Origin: VRUE01 sp963716245
Lineage (GTDB): Bacteria > Actinomycetota > Thermoleophilia > Solirubrobacterales > 70-9
Direction of reading: 5' to 3'
Length of the DNA stretch: 64,000 bases
Assembly (NCBI GenBank): GCA_963716245.1
Contig: OY970300.1
Location: 2,170,001 to 2,234,000 of the forward strand
How positions within the stretch are numbered: position 1 is the stretch's first letter; each line of letters opens with the position of its first letter. The position numbers and the translations under genes are program-made. The notes beneath the pieces are model-generated. The model did no database searches. It was not told the origin of the DNA and worked only from the letters and a program-made list of their open reading frames with translations. Positions 7,989 to 17,038 of this stretch are shown here, one piece after another.

Positions 7989-9563
7989 GTGGAGAGCGGA
8001 ACTGCGCGGGTGAGCTCGGAGGCGACGAACGGCGGCGGTCCCACTCCGGAGGGCGATCGCTTCGACGTGACGAACCCGGCGACCGGCGAGACGATCGCCT
8101 CGGTCGCGGTCGACTCCCCCGCCGGCGTGGCGGAGACCGTCGCCCGCGTGCGCGCCAACCAACCGGAGTGGGAGGCACTCGGGATCGAGGGCCGCTTCGA
8201 ATGGCTCGGCAGGCTGCGCGACTGGCTGCTCGACAACGAGCAGCGCGTCCACGACACGATGCAGACCGAGACCGGCAAGGTGCGCGGCGACACCGCCGCC
8301 GAGACGATTTACCTCGCCGACTTGATCAACTTCTACGGCGCCAAGGCGTCCCGGTTCATCGGCGATGAGACGGTCCGCCCGCACTCGGCCCTGATGGCGT
8401 CGAAGAAGCTGATGGTGCAGCACCGCCCCTACCCGGTCGTCGGCGTGATCAGCCCCTGGAACTTCCCGCTCGCGCTCGCCCTGGGCGACGCGCTCCCCGC
8501 GCTGCAGGCCGGCGCGGCGGTGGTCGTCAAGCCCTCGGAGTTCACCCCACTCGGCATCGGCGAGATCGTCGAGGCCTGGAAGGCGGAGATCGGCGGGCCC
8601 GACGTGTTCGACTGCGTGCACGGCACCGGGGAGACCGGCGGCGCTCTCGTCGACAACGTCGACTTCGTCCAGTTCACCGGCTCGGACCGCACCGGCCGCA
8701 AGGTGATGGCCCGCGCTGCCGAGACGCTGACGCCGGTCAGCCTCGAGCTCGGCGGCAAGGACCCGATGATCGTGCTCGACGACGCCGACCTCGACCGCGC
8801 CGCCAACGCCGCGGCCTGGGGCTCGATGTTCAACTCGGGCCAGGTCTGCCTCTCGGTCGAGCGCGTCTACGTCGAGGCGCCCGTCTACGACGAGTTCGTC
8901 ACCAAGCTGACCGGGGCGGTGCGGAAGCTGCGTCAGGGAGCCGACGGGCGCGCCTACGACAAGGACGTCGGCGCGATGACCTCGCCGAATCAGACCGCGA
9001 TAGTCGAGGACCAGGTCGAGGACGCCGTCGCCAGCGGAGCCCAGGCGCTCACCGGCGGCAGGCGCGTCGACGGACCCGGCGACTACTTCGAGCCGACCGT
9101 CCTGGTCGACGTCGACCACTCGATGAAGGTGATGCGCGAGGAGACCTTCGGCCCCGTGGTCGGCGTGATGAAGGTGTCAGACGCCGAGGAGGCGCTGCGC
9201 CTCGCCAACGACACCCCCTACGGCCTCGCCGCCTCCGTCTTCGGCGAGAAGCGCCGCGCGGAGCGGATCGGCCGCCGGATCGAGGCCGGCGCGGTCAACG
9301 TCAACGACGTGATCGTCAACTACCTGGCGATGGACGTGCCGATGGGCGGCTGGAAGCAGTCGGGCATCGGCTTCCGACACGGCGAGTACGGGATCAAGAA
9401 GTACTGCCGCCCCGAGTCGGTGATCGTCACCCGCTTCGCCGGCAAGCGCGAACCGACCTGGTACCCCTACACCCGCTCGCGCCGCGGGCTGGTGAGCCGC
9501 GTCGCCCGGGCCTTCAATGCACGCGACTGGCGCCGTCGCCTGGGACTCCGGCGCGCCCACTGA
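7989..9563 (+). CDS. NAD(P)-dependent aldehyde dehydrogenase (succinate-semialdehyde dehydrogenase-like)
   Basis: 524 residues from GTG at 7989, with GAAGGGAG as ribosome site. It is a complete ALDH-superfamily enzyme. It has 'VGVISPWNFPLALALGDALP' (cofactor-binding region), 'QFTGSDRTGRKV', 'SLELGGKDPMIV' with the general-base Glu, 'FNSGQVCLSVERVYVE' with the catalytic Cys, and 'EETFGPVVGVMKVSD'. The C-terminus extends about 40 residues past the usual end, with a basic tail (SRRGLVSRVARAFNARDWRRR) that might associate with membrane lipid; this is inference. The substrate is unknown. The upstream palindrome shared with the SCP2-fusion gene hints at a lipid or fatty-aldehyde context. Confidence 0.88.
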   Translation: MESGTARVSSEATNGGGPTPEGDRFDVTNPATGETIASVAVDSPAGVAETVARVRANQPEWEALGIEGRFEWLGRLRDWLLDNEQRVHDTMQTETGKVRGDTAAETIYLADLINFYGAKASRFIGDETVRPHSALMASKKLMVQHRPYPVVGVISPWNFPLALALGDALPALQAGAAVVVKPSEFTPLGIGEIVEAWKAEIGGPDVFDCVHGTGETGGALVDNVDFVQFTGSDRTGRKVMARAAETLTPVSLELGGKDPMIVLDDADLDRAANAAAWGSMFNSGQVCLSVERVYVEAPVYDEFVTKLTGAVRKLRQGADGRAYDKDVGAMTSPNQTAIVEDQVEDAVASGAQALTGGRRVDGPGDYFEPTVLVDVDHSMKVMREETFGPVVGVMKVSDAEEALRLANDTPYGLAASVFGEKRRAERIGRRIEAGAVNVNDVIVNYLAMDVPMGGWKQSGIGFRHGEYGIKKYCRPESVIVTRFAGKREPTWYPYTRSRRGLVSRVARAFNARDWRRRLGLRRAH

Positions 9564-9570
9564 CGGTCTC

Positions 9571-9610
9571 CGGGCGCGTTTTGGACCCTATGCGCAAGAA
9601 AGGCGCCCCG
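9571..9610. repeat. Short intergenic hairpin (variable-stem family, copy 1)
   Basis: Stem GGGCGC-G-TTT pairs with AAA-G-GCGCCC with one mismatch around a loop containing GACCCTATGCGC. It lies between the aldehyde dehydrogenase and hydroxyacid oxidase genes. Similar CTATGCG-type cores inside hairpins with different stems occur at 33541-33577 and 57666-57696, and looser relatives (CTATAG) at 10798-10821 and 45400-45435. Confidence 0.5.
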
Positions 9611-9635
9611 CCTGGGTACTAGCCTGCCTCGCCCC

Positions 9636-10796
9636 ATGGCCGACTTCGCCGACTATTACCGGGAGATCTATGCGTACGGCCTTTCGGGCCAGACGCCCTC
9701 CGTGCCGGTGGCGGTGGCGGAGCTCGAGCGGCGGGCGGAGGAGGCGATGGAGGACCGGGCCGCGAACTACGTCTTCGCCGGGGCCGGCGGGGAGGACACG
9801 ATGCGGGTCAACTGCGAGGCGTTCGAGCGGCGCCGGATCGTGCCGCGGATGCTGCGCGACGTCGCCGATCGCGACCTCTCGACCACCGTGCTCGGCACGG
9901 CGATGCCGGCGCCGCTGATGCTCGCGCCGATCGGGGTGCAGGCGATCGTCCAAGAGGACGGCGAGCTGGCGACGGCCCGGGCCGCGGCGGCCGTCGGCGT
10001 GCCGATGATCGCCAGCACCGCCGCCCACTTCACCCTGGAGGAGATCGCCGCGGCGAGCGGCGAGGCGCCGCGCTGGTTCCAGCTCTACTGGCCCAACGAC
10101 CGCGAGCTCGCGAAGAGCCTCGTCGGCCGGGCCGAGGCGGCAGGCTACGAAGCGATCGTACTGACCGTCGACACCTTCATCCCAGGCTGGAAGACGCGCG
10201 ACCTCCAGCAGGCCTGGCTGCCCTTCCTCAACGGGATGGGGGTCGCCAACTACTTCCAGGACCCCGTCTTCCGCGCTGCGCTCGACCGCCCCCCGGAGGA
10301 GGACCCAGGCGCCGCGACCGGGCACTTCCTCGGGATCCAGGCCAACCCCTCGCTCAGCTGGGACGACCTCGGCTGGCTGCGAGAGCAGACCTCGCTGCCG
10401 GTCGTCGTCAAGGGGATCCAGCACGTCGAGGACGCCCGCGAGGCGGTGCGGCGCGGCCTCGACGGGATAGTCGTCTCCAACCACGGCGGCCGCCAGGTCG
10501 ACGGCGCGATCGCCTCGCTGGACGCCCTGCCTCCGATCGCCGAAGCGGTCGGCGACGACCTGACGGTGCTCTTCGACAGCGGCATCCGCGGCGGCTCAGA
10601 CGCGCTCAAGGCGCTCGCCCTCGGCGCAGACGCGGTCCTGCTCGGCCGTCCCTATATATGGGGGCTTGCGCTGGAGGGCCAAGAGGGCGTCGAAAAAGTG
10701 CTCAAGATGACCCTCGCCGAGCTCGACCTGACGATGGCCCTCTGCGGCTACACACGCCCCGACCAGCTCGGGCCGGAGGCGCTGGTCGAGCGGTGA
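9636..10796 (+). CDS. FMN-dependent alpha-hydroxy-acid oxidase (lactate 2-monooxygenase-like)
   Basis: 386 residues from ATG at 9636. The protein belongs to the glycolate oxidase/lactate dehydrogenase FMN barrel family. Evident motifs are 'APLMLAPIGVQAIVQEDGEL', 'STAAHFTLEEIA', 'WFQLYWPNDRELAKSL', 'EAIVLTVDTFIPGWKTRD' and the active-site signature 'SNHGGRQVDGAIASLDALP', followed by 'DSGIRGGSDALKALALGADAVLLGRPY' in two parts. The length and the insert between the TVDT and SNHGGR motifs are closest to lactate 2-monooxygenase (lactate plus O2 to acetate plus CO2). Assignment between monooxygenase, oxidase and quinone-linked dehydrogenase is uncertain. A strong palindromic terminator follows. Confidence 0.82.
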   Translation: MADFADYYREIYAYGLSGQTPSVPVAVAELERRAEEAMEDRAANYVFAGAGGEDTMRVNCEAFERRRIVPRMLRDVADRDLSTTVLGTAMPAPLMLAPIGVQAIVQEDGELATARAAAAVGVPMIASTAAHFTLEEIAAASGEAPRWFQLYWPNDRELAKSLVGRAEAAGYEAIVLTVDTFIPGWKTRDLQQAWLPFLNGMGVANYFQDPVFRAALDRPPEEDPGAATGHFLGIQANPSLSWDDLGWLREQTSLPVVVKGIQHVEDAREAVRRGLDGIVVSNHGGRQVDGAIASLDALPPIAEAVGDDLTVLFDSGIRGGSDALKALALGADAVLLGRPYIWGLALEGQEGVEKVLKMTLAELDLTMALCGYTRPDQLGPEALVER

Positions 10797-10797
10797 C

Positions 10798-10821
10798 TTT
10801 TGGGGGCTATAGCCCCCAAAA
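10798..10821. terminator. Bidirectional terminator palindrome between convergent genes
   Basis: A perfect 24-bp palindrome (TTTTGGGGGC, TATA, GCCCCCAAAA) begins 2 nt after the stop of the hydroxyacid oxidase gene, 40 bp from the stop of the convergent peroxidase gene. The U/A ends on both sides suit a factor-independent terminator in either direction. Confidence 0.7.
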
Positions 10822-10860
10822 CCGCCCGATCGCGGCGAGGAACGGGGAAAGCTCTCGACC

Positions 10861-12312
10861 TCACGAGACCGCGAAGCGGATCAGATCCGACATCTCGAAG
10901 TCGCCCTCGTGCGGTACCAGACCCGACTTCGCCGGCGTCCACGTCGGATCGACGTTCGGGAAGGAGAACGGGTCCCCGGCGAGCAGGCAGATCAACGTCT
11001 CAGCGACGATCCGGCCGCCGACCGGGCCCAGCTGGAGCCCGTCGTTCAAGACCTTCGCCTCCCTCAGGACGTAGAACCAGAGCGGCGTCTTACCGGCGAA
11101 CTCGGGCAGCCGCTGGGGGTCCACGCCTAACCCGGCGAGGTCGAGCTGATCGGCGGTCAGCGGCTCCTCCCCCAACGCCCGGGCGACCGCCTCTCCCCAC
11201 GGCAGCCCGAGCGCGACGCCGCGCTGAAGATTTCGCAGCGCGAGATTCGGTCGGTCCGTTTCCCGGAGAGCGAAGAGACCCGCCGCGAGCTTGGTGTCGA
11301 TCAGCCTCGAAGGCTGCGGATTGCCGTCCATCTCGAAGAAGAGCGGCCAGTGGACTCCCCATTTCGGGAGCAGCTTCTGGAACCCGCGCAGGTCCTGTCC
11401 GTCGCCGCGCCGGCTGCCTTTTCGGAAGATCTGCCTGTTGACGATCTCGTCGTTGAGGTCATATCTCGGACGCACCATCGAGTGCCCGAAGCGGTAGGCC
11501 GCAACCGAGAACTCGACCGGTATGAATGGCAATGCGTGGCCGAAGCGGCAATGGCAGGTCTCGCACCAATCGATCGACCCGTCGGGCATGAGCGCGTCCA
11601 AGACGGCTTTGGGCACGAGCCGGCGAAGGAAGTCGTTCAGCACGACGTACTGGTAGTGCCAGCGCAGTTGTCGCCTGGCCTCGTCGAAGCGCGTCACCTG
11701 AGGCGCGGGTTTGACGACGTCCACCAGCTTGTTATGAGCCCGCAGGAAGGCGACCTGAAGCTGGGAGACGATGACGTTCTCGTCATTGCGTGGATCGCCG
11801 ATCAGCGCGACCTCATCGGGGACGTTCCGGGGCAGGTCGAACTCTCCCGGCGGTTCCGTACGGGTTTCGAGCAGCATCTTCTGCTTCTCGGACTCGCGGT
11901 CGTAGAGAAACGGCTCGTCATCGGGACCCTCGCCATAGAGCGAATCCAAGTCGAAGCGCGGCGTGCGGAAGTTGTGCAGCGCGTTCGGGTCGTTCGAGCG
12001 CAGCAAGGAGGAAGCGGGATCGAACGTGATGTCGTGGTCGATGAACTGGCCGAGATACGTGTAGCCGGAGGGAATACCGGGGTTATCGCCCTGCGCGGGG
12101 TCGGCTTTTTCGCCTCCCCATCCTCCGCCCCCGCCCGCCGACGCCGGCTCTTCCGGATCGATCATCCTCGCCGCCAGGGCTTCGAGCGCCACATCGCTGT
12201 ACTCCGCGGGATCCAGGTTGCGGAACATCCGGCCGAACCGACCGTGGTGAAACCGCGAGTGAGGGACCCCTTCGAGTCCGGCCGGCTCGTTCAATCCATG
12301 TGCGCTCGGCAT
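10861..12312 (-). CDS. Animal-type haem peroxidase (An_peroxidase family)
   Basis: 483 residues. ATG at 12310-12312 with AGGGGAG just upstream. The family hallmarks are all visible. YLGQFIDHDITFDP holds the distal Asp92-His93 pair. 'VAFLRAHNKLVDVV' with Arg191 corresponds to the catalytic Arg of the REHN motif, with Ala in place of the usual Glu. YRFGHSMVRP with His277 is the proximal haem ligand. No signal peptide is present. A CxxCxC cluster (WCETCHC, 249-255) is unusual and could bind a metal or form disulfides. Bacterial members oxidise halides or phenols with H2O2, but the substrate here is unknown. It is monocistronic, with an inverted repeat upstream. Confidence 0.88.
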   Translation of the reverse strand: MPSAHGLNEPAGLEGVPHSRFHHGRFGRMFRNLDPAEYSDVALEALAARMIDPEEPASAGGGGGWGGEKADPAQGDNPGIPSGYTYLGQFIDHDITFDPASSLLRSNDPNALHNFRTPRFDLDSLYGEGPDDEPFLYDRESEKQKMLLETRTEPPGEFDLPRNVPDEVALIGDPRNDENVIVSQLQVAFLRAHNKLVDVVKPAPQVTRFDEARRQLRWHYQYVVLNDFLRRLVPKAVLDALMPDGSIDWCETCHCRFGHALPFIPVEFSVAAYRFGHSMVRPRYDLNDEIVNRQIFRKGSRRGDGQDLRGFQKLLPKWGVHWPLFFEMDGNPQPSRLIDTKLAAGLFALRETDRPNLALRNLQRGVALGLPWGEAVARALGEEPLTADQLDLAGLGVDPQRLPEFAGKTPLWFYVLREAKVLNDGLQLGPVGGRIVAETLICLLAGDPFSFPNVDPTWTPAKSGLVPHEGDFEMSDLIRFAVS

Positions 12313-12329
12313 GCGTCTCCCCTCTGATC

Positions 12330-12344
12330 GACTCTTGAAGAGTC
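12330..12344. promoter_or_regulatory. Inverted repeat in the peroxidase leader
   Basis: GACTCTT-G-AAGAGTC, 7-bp perfect arms, centred about 25 bp upstream of the peroxidase start. Its size and position suit a repressor site or an RNA hairpin near the ribosome site. No regulator gene adjoins it. Confidence 0.35.
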
Positions 12345-12436
12345 AAGATCTTCTGGGATCTAGGAACCCGGAACCGAGAAGGTTCTGTTAAGGAAACAGC
12401 GGTTGGCTGGGGCGCGGGTGCCGTTTTCGAGGCCGG

Positions 12437-13942
12437 CTACGCGGGGGCCTCGATCTTTGGGAAGAGCGGGGGGACCCGCTCGGTGCGCTGACCGCCGGGG
12501 TGCGAGCCGAGCTCGGCCAGGCTGCGGGACTCCTCGCCAAGCGCGGCGAGCAGCTGCTCGCTGGTCCGCGGCAGGTAGGGGACCAGCAGCAGGGTCGTGA
12601 CCCGGAGGCCCTCGGCGAGGTTGTAGAGGACTTCGTCGAGGCGCTCGGGGTCGGCCTCGTCCTTGGCCAGCTCCCAGGGGCGGGTCTCCTCGACGTAGCG
12701 GTTGAGGCGACGGACCAGCCGCCACGCCTCCTCCAGCGCCCCGCTCAGCTCGGCGCGGTCGAGCAGGTCGCCGAAGCGCTCGACGACTCCTTCGAAGTCC
12801 TCCTCCAGCACCGCGTCTACCTGGGCCGCCGGGACCACCCCGTCGCGGTAGCGCTCGACCATCGCCAGCACACGGCTGGCGAGGTTGCCGAAGTCGTTGG
12901 CCAGCTCGGTCTCGTAGCGCGCCTCGAAGCCTGCCGTCGAGATCGAGCCGTCCTGGCCGAAGCTGACCTCGCGGAAGCAGTAGAAGCGCAGCGCGTCGGC
13001 GCCGAAGCGCTCGATCGCCTCGAACGGGTCGAGCACGTTGCCGAGCGACTTCGACATCTTCTTCTCGCCCATCAGGAGGTAGCCGTGGATCGCCATCCGC
13101 CGCGGCGGCTCGAGGTCGGCGGCCCAGAGCAGCGCCGGCCAGATCACCGCGTGGAACTTGAGGATGTCCTTGGCCATCACGTGCAGGCTGGCCGGCCAGA
13201 AGCGCTCGGTCAGGTCCTCCCCCTCGTGGGCGAAGGTCAGCGCCGTGACGTAGTTGAGCAGCGCGTCGAACCAGACGTACATCCGCTGCTCCTGGTCCCA
13301 GGGCAGGCGCATTCCCCACTTCAGCTTGGGACGCGAGAGCGAGACGTCCTCCAGGCCCTGCTTGACGAAGGAGACCGCCTCGTTGCGGCGGAACTCGGGC
13401 ACGACGAAGTCGGGTCGCTCTTCGTAGAGCGCTTCGAGCCGCTCCTGGAAGGCGGAGAGGCGGAAGAACCAGTTCTCCTCGCGTTCGCGCTCCAGGGGAA
13501 TCTCGTGGATCGGGCAGGTCTGCCCCGGCCCCAGCTCGCGCTCCGTCTTGAAGTCCGCGCAGCGCGGGCAGTACCAGCCCTCGTAGACGCCCTTCGTCAC
13601 CCAGCCGTTGTCGTAGACGCGCTGCATGATCTCGGCGACCTGCTCGGCGTGGCGCGGATCGGAGGTGCGGATGAAGAAGTCGTTCGTCGCGTCGATGATC
13701 GGCATCAGCTCTTCGAACTTGGCCGCGTTGCGGTCGGCCAGCTCCTGCGGCGAGATCCCCTCCCGCTCGGCAGCGCTCTCGATCGGCTCGCCGTGCTCGT
13801 CGGTGCCGGTCAGGAAGAAGACCTCCTCGCCGCGCTGGCGCATGTGGCGGGCGAGCACGTCGGCGGCCAGGGTCGAGTAGGCGTGGCCGAGGTGCGGCTC
13901 CGCGTTGACGTAGTAGATCGGCGTGGTGACGTAGTAGGCCAT
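12437..13942 (-). CDS. metG: Methionyl-tRNA synthetase
   Basis: 501 residues, the short bacterial form without the C-terminal dimerisation/tRNA-binding domain. The class I signatures are clear: the HIGH-type EPHLGHAYSTL near the N-terminus and the KMSKS loop GEKKMSKSLGN. A zinc-knuckle region (WYCPRCADFK with a later TCPIHE) lies in the connective domain. The anticodon-binding helical domain follows, including 'ANDFGNLASRVLAM'. It charges initiator and elongator tRNA-Met. It is the last gene of a ROK kinase-rsmI-metG operon, 22 bp after rsmI. A weak CTGTT/AACAG hairpin lies beyond the stop (about 12385-12399). Confidence 0.97.
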   Translation of the reverse strand: MAYYVTTPIYYVNAEPHLGHAYSTLAADVLARHMRQRGEEVFFLTGTDEHGEPIESAAEREGISPQELADRNAAKFEELMPIIDATNDFFIRTSDPRHAEQVAEIMQRVYDNGWVTKGVYEGWYCPRCADFKTERELGPGQTCPIHEIPLEREREENWFFRLSAFQERLEALYEERPDFVVPEFRRNEAVSFVKQGLEDVSLSRPKLKWGMRLPWDQEQRMYVWFDALLNYVTALTFAHEGEDLTERFWPASLHVMAKDILKFHAVIWPALLWAADLEPPRRMAIHGYLLMGEKKMSKSLGNVLDPFEAIERFGADALRFYCFREVSFGQDGSISTAGFEARYETELANDFGNLASRVLAMVERYRDGVVPAAQVDAVLEEDFEGVVERFGDLLDRAELSGALEEAWRLVRRLNRYVEETRPWELAKDEADPERLDEVLYNLAEGLRVTTLLLVPYLPRTSEQLLAALGEESRSLAELGSHPGGQRTERVPPLFPKIEAPA

Positions 13943-13964
13943 CAGCCGACATCCTCGCGTTTCG

Positions 13965-14792
13965 TCACTGGCGCGGCTCCCTCCCGGTCAGAGCCCGGTA
14001 GAGGTCGTTCGCGCGGGTGCCGGTCAGCGCCGCGACGACGCTGGCGGCGGCGCGGGGGCGGGCGCCGGACTGGACGAGGTGACGGAGGGCGTCGACGGCG
14101 AAGCCGACGTCCTTGTCGTGGTCCTCGGCCGAGGCCGGCCCGATCACCAGCACGATCTCGCCCTTGACGTCGCCGCGGAAGCGCCGCGCCAGCTCGGCCA
14201 GCGAGCCGCGCGCGACCTCCTCGTGCATCTTCGACATCTCGCGGCAGACCGCGGCCGGGCGGTCGGCGGCGATCGCCGCCAGCGCGGCGAGGGAGTCGCC
14301 GACCCGGCGCGGGGACTCGAAGGCGACGACGGTCTCGGTGCAGCGCAGCACCCGCTCCATCTCCCCCGCCCGCTTCGGCAGGAAGCCCTCGAAGCGCCAG
14401 CGGTCGGTCGGCAGTCCCGAGGCGACCAGCGCGACCGGCACGACCGACGGCCCCGGCAGCACGGTCACGTCGAGGTTGCGCTCGATGCAGCGGCGGACGA
14501 GCCGGTAGCCGGGATCGGAGATCGCCGGCATCCCCGCGTCGGAGACGAGCGCGACCGTCTCGCCCCGCTCGATCCGCTGCGCCAGCTCGGTGGCCCGCGC
14601 CGTTTCGTTGCCCTCGTGGTTGGAGACGAGCCGCGGCGCCGGGCGGATGCCGAGCTTGTCGAGCAGCGAGCCGGTGCGCCTGGTGTCCTCGCAGGCGATG
14701 TAGTCGGCGCTGACGAGGGCGTCGCGGACCCGGAACGTGAGGTCGTCCAGGTTGCCGATCGGGGTCGGGCAGACGATCAGCGAGCCCGGCAT
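13965..14792 (-). CDS. rsmI: 16S rRNA (cytidine1402-2'-O)-methyltransferase
   Basis: 275 residues with the tetrapyrrole-methylase fold. The N-terminus LIVCPTPIGNLDDLTFR and the block 'ALVSDAGMPAISDPGYRLVR' are diagnostic, followed by 'VTVLPGPSVVPVALVASGLP' and the C-terminal RsmI helical part (about 225-270). It uses S-adenosylmethionine to 2'-O-methylate C1402 in the ribosomal P site. The start overlaps the stop of the upstream ROK kinase as TGATG, so the genes are translationally coupled. Confidence 0.96.
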   Translation of the reverse strand: MPGSLIVCPTPIGNLDDLTFRVRDALVSADYIACEDTRRTGSLLDKLGIRPAPRLVSNHEGNETARATELAQRIERGETVALVSDAGMPAISDPGYRLVRRCIERNLDVTVLPGPSVVPVALVASGLPTDRWRFEGFLPKRAGEMERVLRCTETVVAFESPRRVGDSLAALAAIAADRPAAVCREMSKMHEEVARGSLAELARRFRGDVKGEIVLVIGPASAEDHDKDVGFAVDALRHLVQSGARPRAAASVVAALTGTRANDLYRALTGREPRQ

Positions 14793-15754
14793 CAGCGCCC
14801 GCCCCGCTCCAGCTCGACCCTGGCCATCGCCGCGGCGCCGATCATCCCGGCGTCGCTTCCGAGCTCCGCGACGACGACCGGCGTGCGGTTCATCGGCGGC
14901 AGCGCGCGCGCCCGCAGCTCGGCGCGGGCAGGCTCGAGCAGCAGGTCGCCGGCGGCCATCACGCCGCCCCCGACCACGATCGTCTCCGGCTCGAAGACGT
15001 TGGCGAAGCTGGCCAGCGCCACCCCGAGGTGGCGGCCGACCAGGTCGAAGACCCCGATCGCGGTGGCGTCGCCGTCGAGCGCCGCCTCGGTCACCGCGCG
15101 GCCGTCGATCTCGCGCCCGTCGGCGCGCATCCGGCCCAGCACCGACTCCGGCTCCCGCTCGGCCGCCTCGCGCCCCTCGCGACCGAGAGCGGTGCCGGAG
15201 GCGAAGGTCTCGACGCAGCCGCGGTTCGGGCAGTTGCCCTGGCAGCGGGGGCCGTAGGCGTCGATCACCACGTGTCCCAGCTCGGCGCCGGCGCCGCTCG
15301 CGCCCCGGTAGAGCTCGCCGTCGACGATCAGGCCGCCGCCGATCCCGGTCCCGATCGTCAGCATCACCGCACAGCGCGTATCCCGTGCCGCCCCGAAGCG
15401 GTGCTCGGCGAGCGCCGCGACGTTGGCGTCGTTGTCGACGAAGACCGGCAGGCCGATCCGCTCGGCGAGCAGGTCGCGGATCGGCAGGTTCTCGATCGGC
15501 AGGTTGACCGCCGAGACCGCCAGGCCGCGCTCGTGGTCGATCGTCGCCGGGATGCCGAGCCCGATCGCCTCGACGCCGGGACGCTCGGCACGCGCCTCCT
15601 CGATCTCGCGCACCAGCAGCTCGACCAGCTCGTGCTCCTCCTGCCCGGTCGAGCGCTCGCGGCTCTCCCAGACCACGTTCGAGTCGGGATCGAGGACGCC
15701 GAGCAGCAGCTTCGTCCCGCCCAGGTCGACGCCGATCGCTTCGGCTTTCCTCAT
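14792..15754 (-). CDS. ROK-family sugar kinase (glucokinase-like)
   Basis: 320 residues. The N-terminal phosphate loop AIGVDLGGTKLLLGVLD, the sugar-binding 'FVDNDANVAALAEH', 'LTIGTGIGGGLIVDGELYRG', 'GAELGHVVID' and the ROK zinc motif CQGNCPNRGCVE are all present, as is the C-terminal 'IVVGGGVMAAGDLL'. The expected reaction is ATP- or polyphosphate-dependent phosphorylation of glucose or a related hexose. It is the first gene of the operon with rsmI and metG. The 48-bp gap to the divergent LCP gene holds both promoters. Confidence 0.9.
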   Translation of the reverse strand: MRKAEAIGVDLGGTKLLLGVLDPDSNVVWESRERSTGQEEHELVELLVREIEEARAERPGVEAIGLGIPATIDHERGLAVSAVNLPIENLPIRDLLAERIGLPVFVDNDANVAALAEHRFGAARDTRCAVMLTIGTGIGGGLIVDGELYRGASGAGAELGHVVIDAYGPRCQGNCPNRGCVETFASGTALGREGREAAEREPESVLGRMRADGREIDGRAVTEAALDGDATAIGVFDLVGRHLGVALASFANVFEPETIVVGGGVMAAGDLLLEPARAELRARALPPMNRTPVVVAELGSDAGMIGAAAMARVELERGGR

Positions 15755-15802
15755 GGCGTGTCGCAGGCGACCGCGGGCATCGGCATAGTTCCTAAGCCTT
15801 TC

Positions 15803-17038
15803 ATGCCTGAGAGCAACGAGCAGCAGCCCTCCGGGCCGCCCGATTACAAGGTCTACCGGTCCCGGAAAGGGCTACTGGGAGGGCTACGCAAGCCCGACCT
15901 CCCGAGCCTGCGCGAGCGCAGCGGCGGGCCGCCGAAGCTGCCGCGCCTCGGCCGCGGCGGGCGGCCGGACCACGGTCCGGGCCCGCGCCGCCCGCTGCTG
16001 CGACGGGCGGGCAAGTGGCTCGGCCTGGCGGCGCTGGCCTGGATCTTCCTCAGCTTTCTCGCCTTCGCGGTCTCCGCGCAGCTGCAGGCCTTCAAGCTCT
16101 CCGGCGACGCGAAATCGACGCTGCACGGCAACCCGCTGCTGCTGGCGAACGCGCAGACGATCCTCGTCCTCGGCACCGACGCCCGGCCGCCCGACACCAA
16201 GGAGCCCGGCGCGGCGCCCTCGGAGGAGTGCTTCGAGCAGCAGGCGCACGGCGACGCGCCCCACGACCCGTGCGAAGTCGGCCAGTTCCGCGCCGACACG
16301 CTGATGCTGATCCACGCCGGCGGCGGCGCCTTCCGCAAACTGTCGATCCCGCGCGACGTCTATACCGAGATCCCCGGGCAGAGCCCGCAGAAGATCAACG
16401 CCGCGTTCGCCTTCGGCGGCGCCGGTGCCGAGGTCGAAGCCGTCGAGGACTTCCTCGGGATCGAGGTCGACCACGTCGCGATCGTCGACTTCACCGGCTT
16501 CGAAGACCTGATCGACGCGGTCGGCGGCGTCGTGGTCGACGTGCCGAACAAGATCTGCGCCGACATCTCGGGCGGCGCCGGGGGCGGCCAGGGCGGCTCG
16601 AGCGTGCGGCTCGGCAAGGGCGAGAACACGCTGAGCGGCGAGAAGGCGCTGACCTACGCGCGGATCCGCAAGCCGAGCCCCTGCCCCGGTCCGGGCGAGA
16701 GCGCCTACGCGCTCGGCTACGACGACTTCGATCGGGCGCGGGCCCAGCAGCAGGTGATCAGCGGCATCAAGGGCCGCCTCACCGACCCCCTGCGCGCCCC
16801 CTACAACTTCGTCAAGGGACCGATCATCGGCTGGAACGCCCCGAAGGCGTTCGTCAGCGACATGGGGTTCCTGACGATGCCCCAGCTGATCCTCGCCGCG
16901 GCCATCGGCGGCGACAGCCAGGCCGACGTACTTTGCGATGGGTCGAACCTCGGCGGGTGCACGCCGGGCCCGGCGGGAAGCATCGAAGTGCCGGAATCGG
17001 AGCGGCGCCGCGCGGTGAGGGAGCTGATGGGCGAATAG
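15803..17038 (+). CDS. LytR-CpsA-Psr family protein (cell-wall glycopolymer ligase)
   Basis: 411 residues from ATG at 15803. A basic, proline-rich cytoplasmic tail (1-70) is followed by one membrane segment (about 71-92). The LCP catalytic domain is recognisable from 'ILVLGTDARPPD', 'FRADTLMLIHAGGGAFRKLS' plus IPRDVYTEIPG, 'KINAAFAFGGA' and 'LSGEKALTYARIRKP'; the conserved Arg and Asp residues that bind the polyprenyl pyrophosphate head group are present. LCP proteins transfer glycopolymers from lipid carriers to peptidoglycan on the outer face of the membrane. The last codons including the stop form part of the left arm of a 127-bp inverted repeat. Confidence 0.9.
   Translation: MPESNEQQPSGPPDYKVYRSRKGLLGGLRKPDLPSLRERSGGPPKLPRLGRGGRPDHGPGPRRPLLRRAGKWLGLAALAWIFLSFLAFAVSAQLQAFKLSGDAKSTLHGNPLLLANAQTILVLGTDARPPDTKEPGAAPSEECFEQQAHGDAPHDPCEVGQFRADTLMLIHAGGGAFRKLSIPRDVYTEIPGQSPQKINAAFAFGGAGAEVEAVEDFLGIEVDHVAIVDFTGFEDLIDAVGGVVVDVPNKICADISGGAGGGQGGSSVRLGKGENTLSGEKALTYARIRKPSPCPGPGESAYALGYDDFDRARAQQQVISGIKGRLTDPLRAPYNFVKGPIIGWNAPKAFVSDMGFLTMPQLILAAAIGGDSQADVLCDGSNLGGCTPGPAGSIEVPESERRRAVRELMGE

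Noticed and set aside
12385..12399. CTGTT/AACAG hairpin after metG as terminator
   Set aside because: A 5-bp stem without a T tract is too weak to call.
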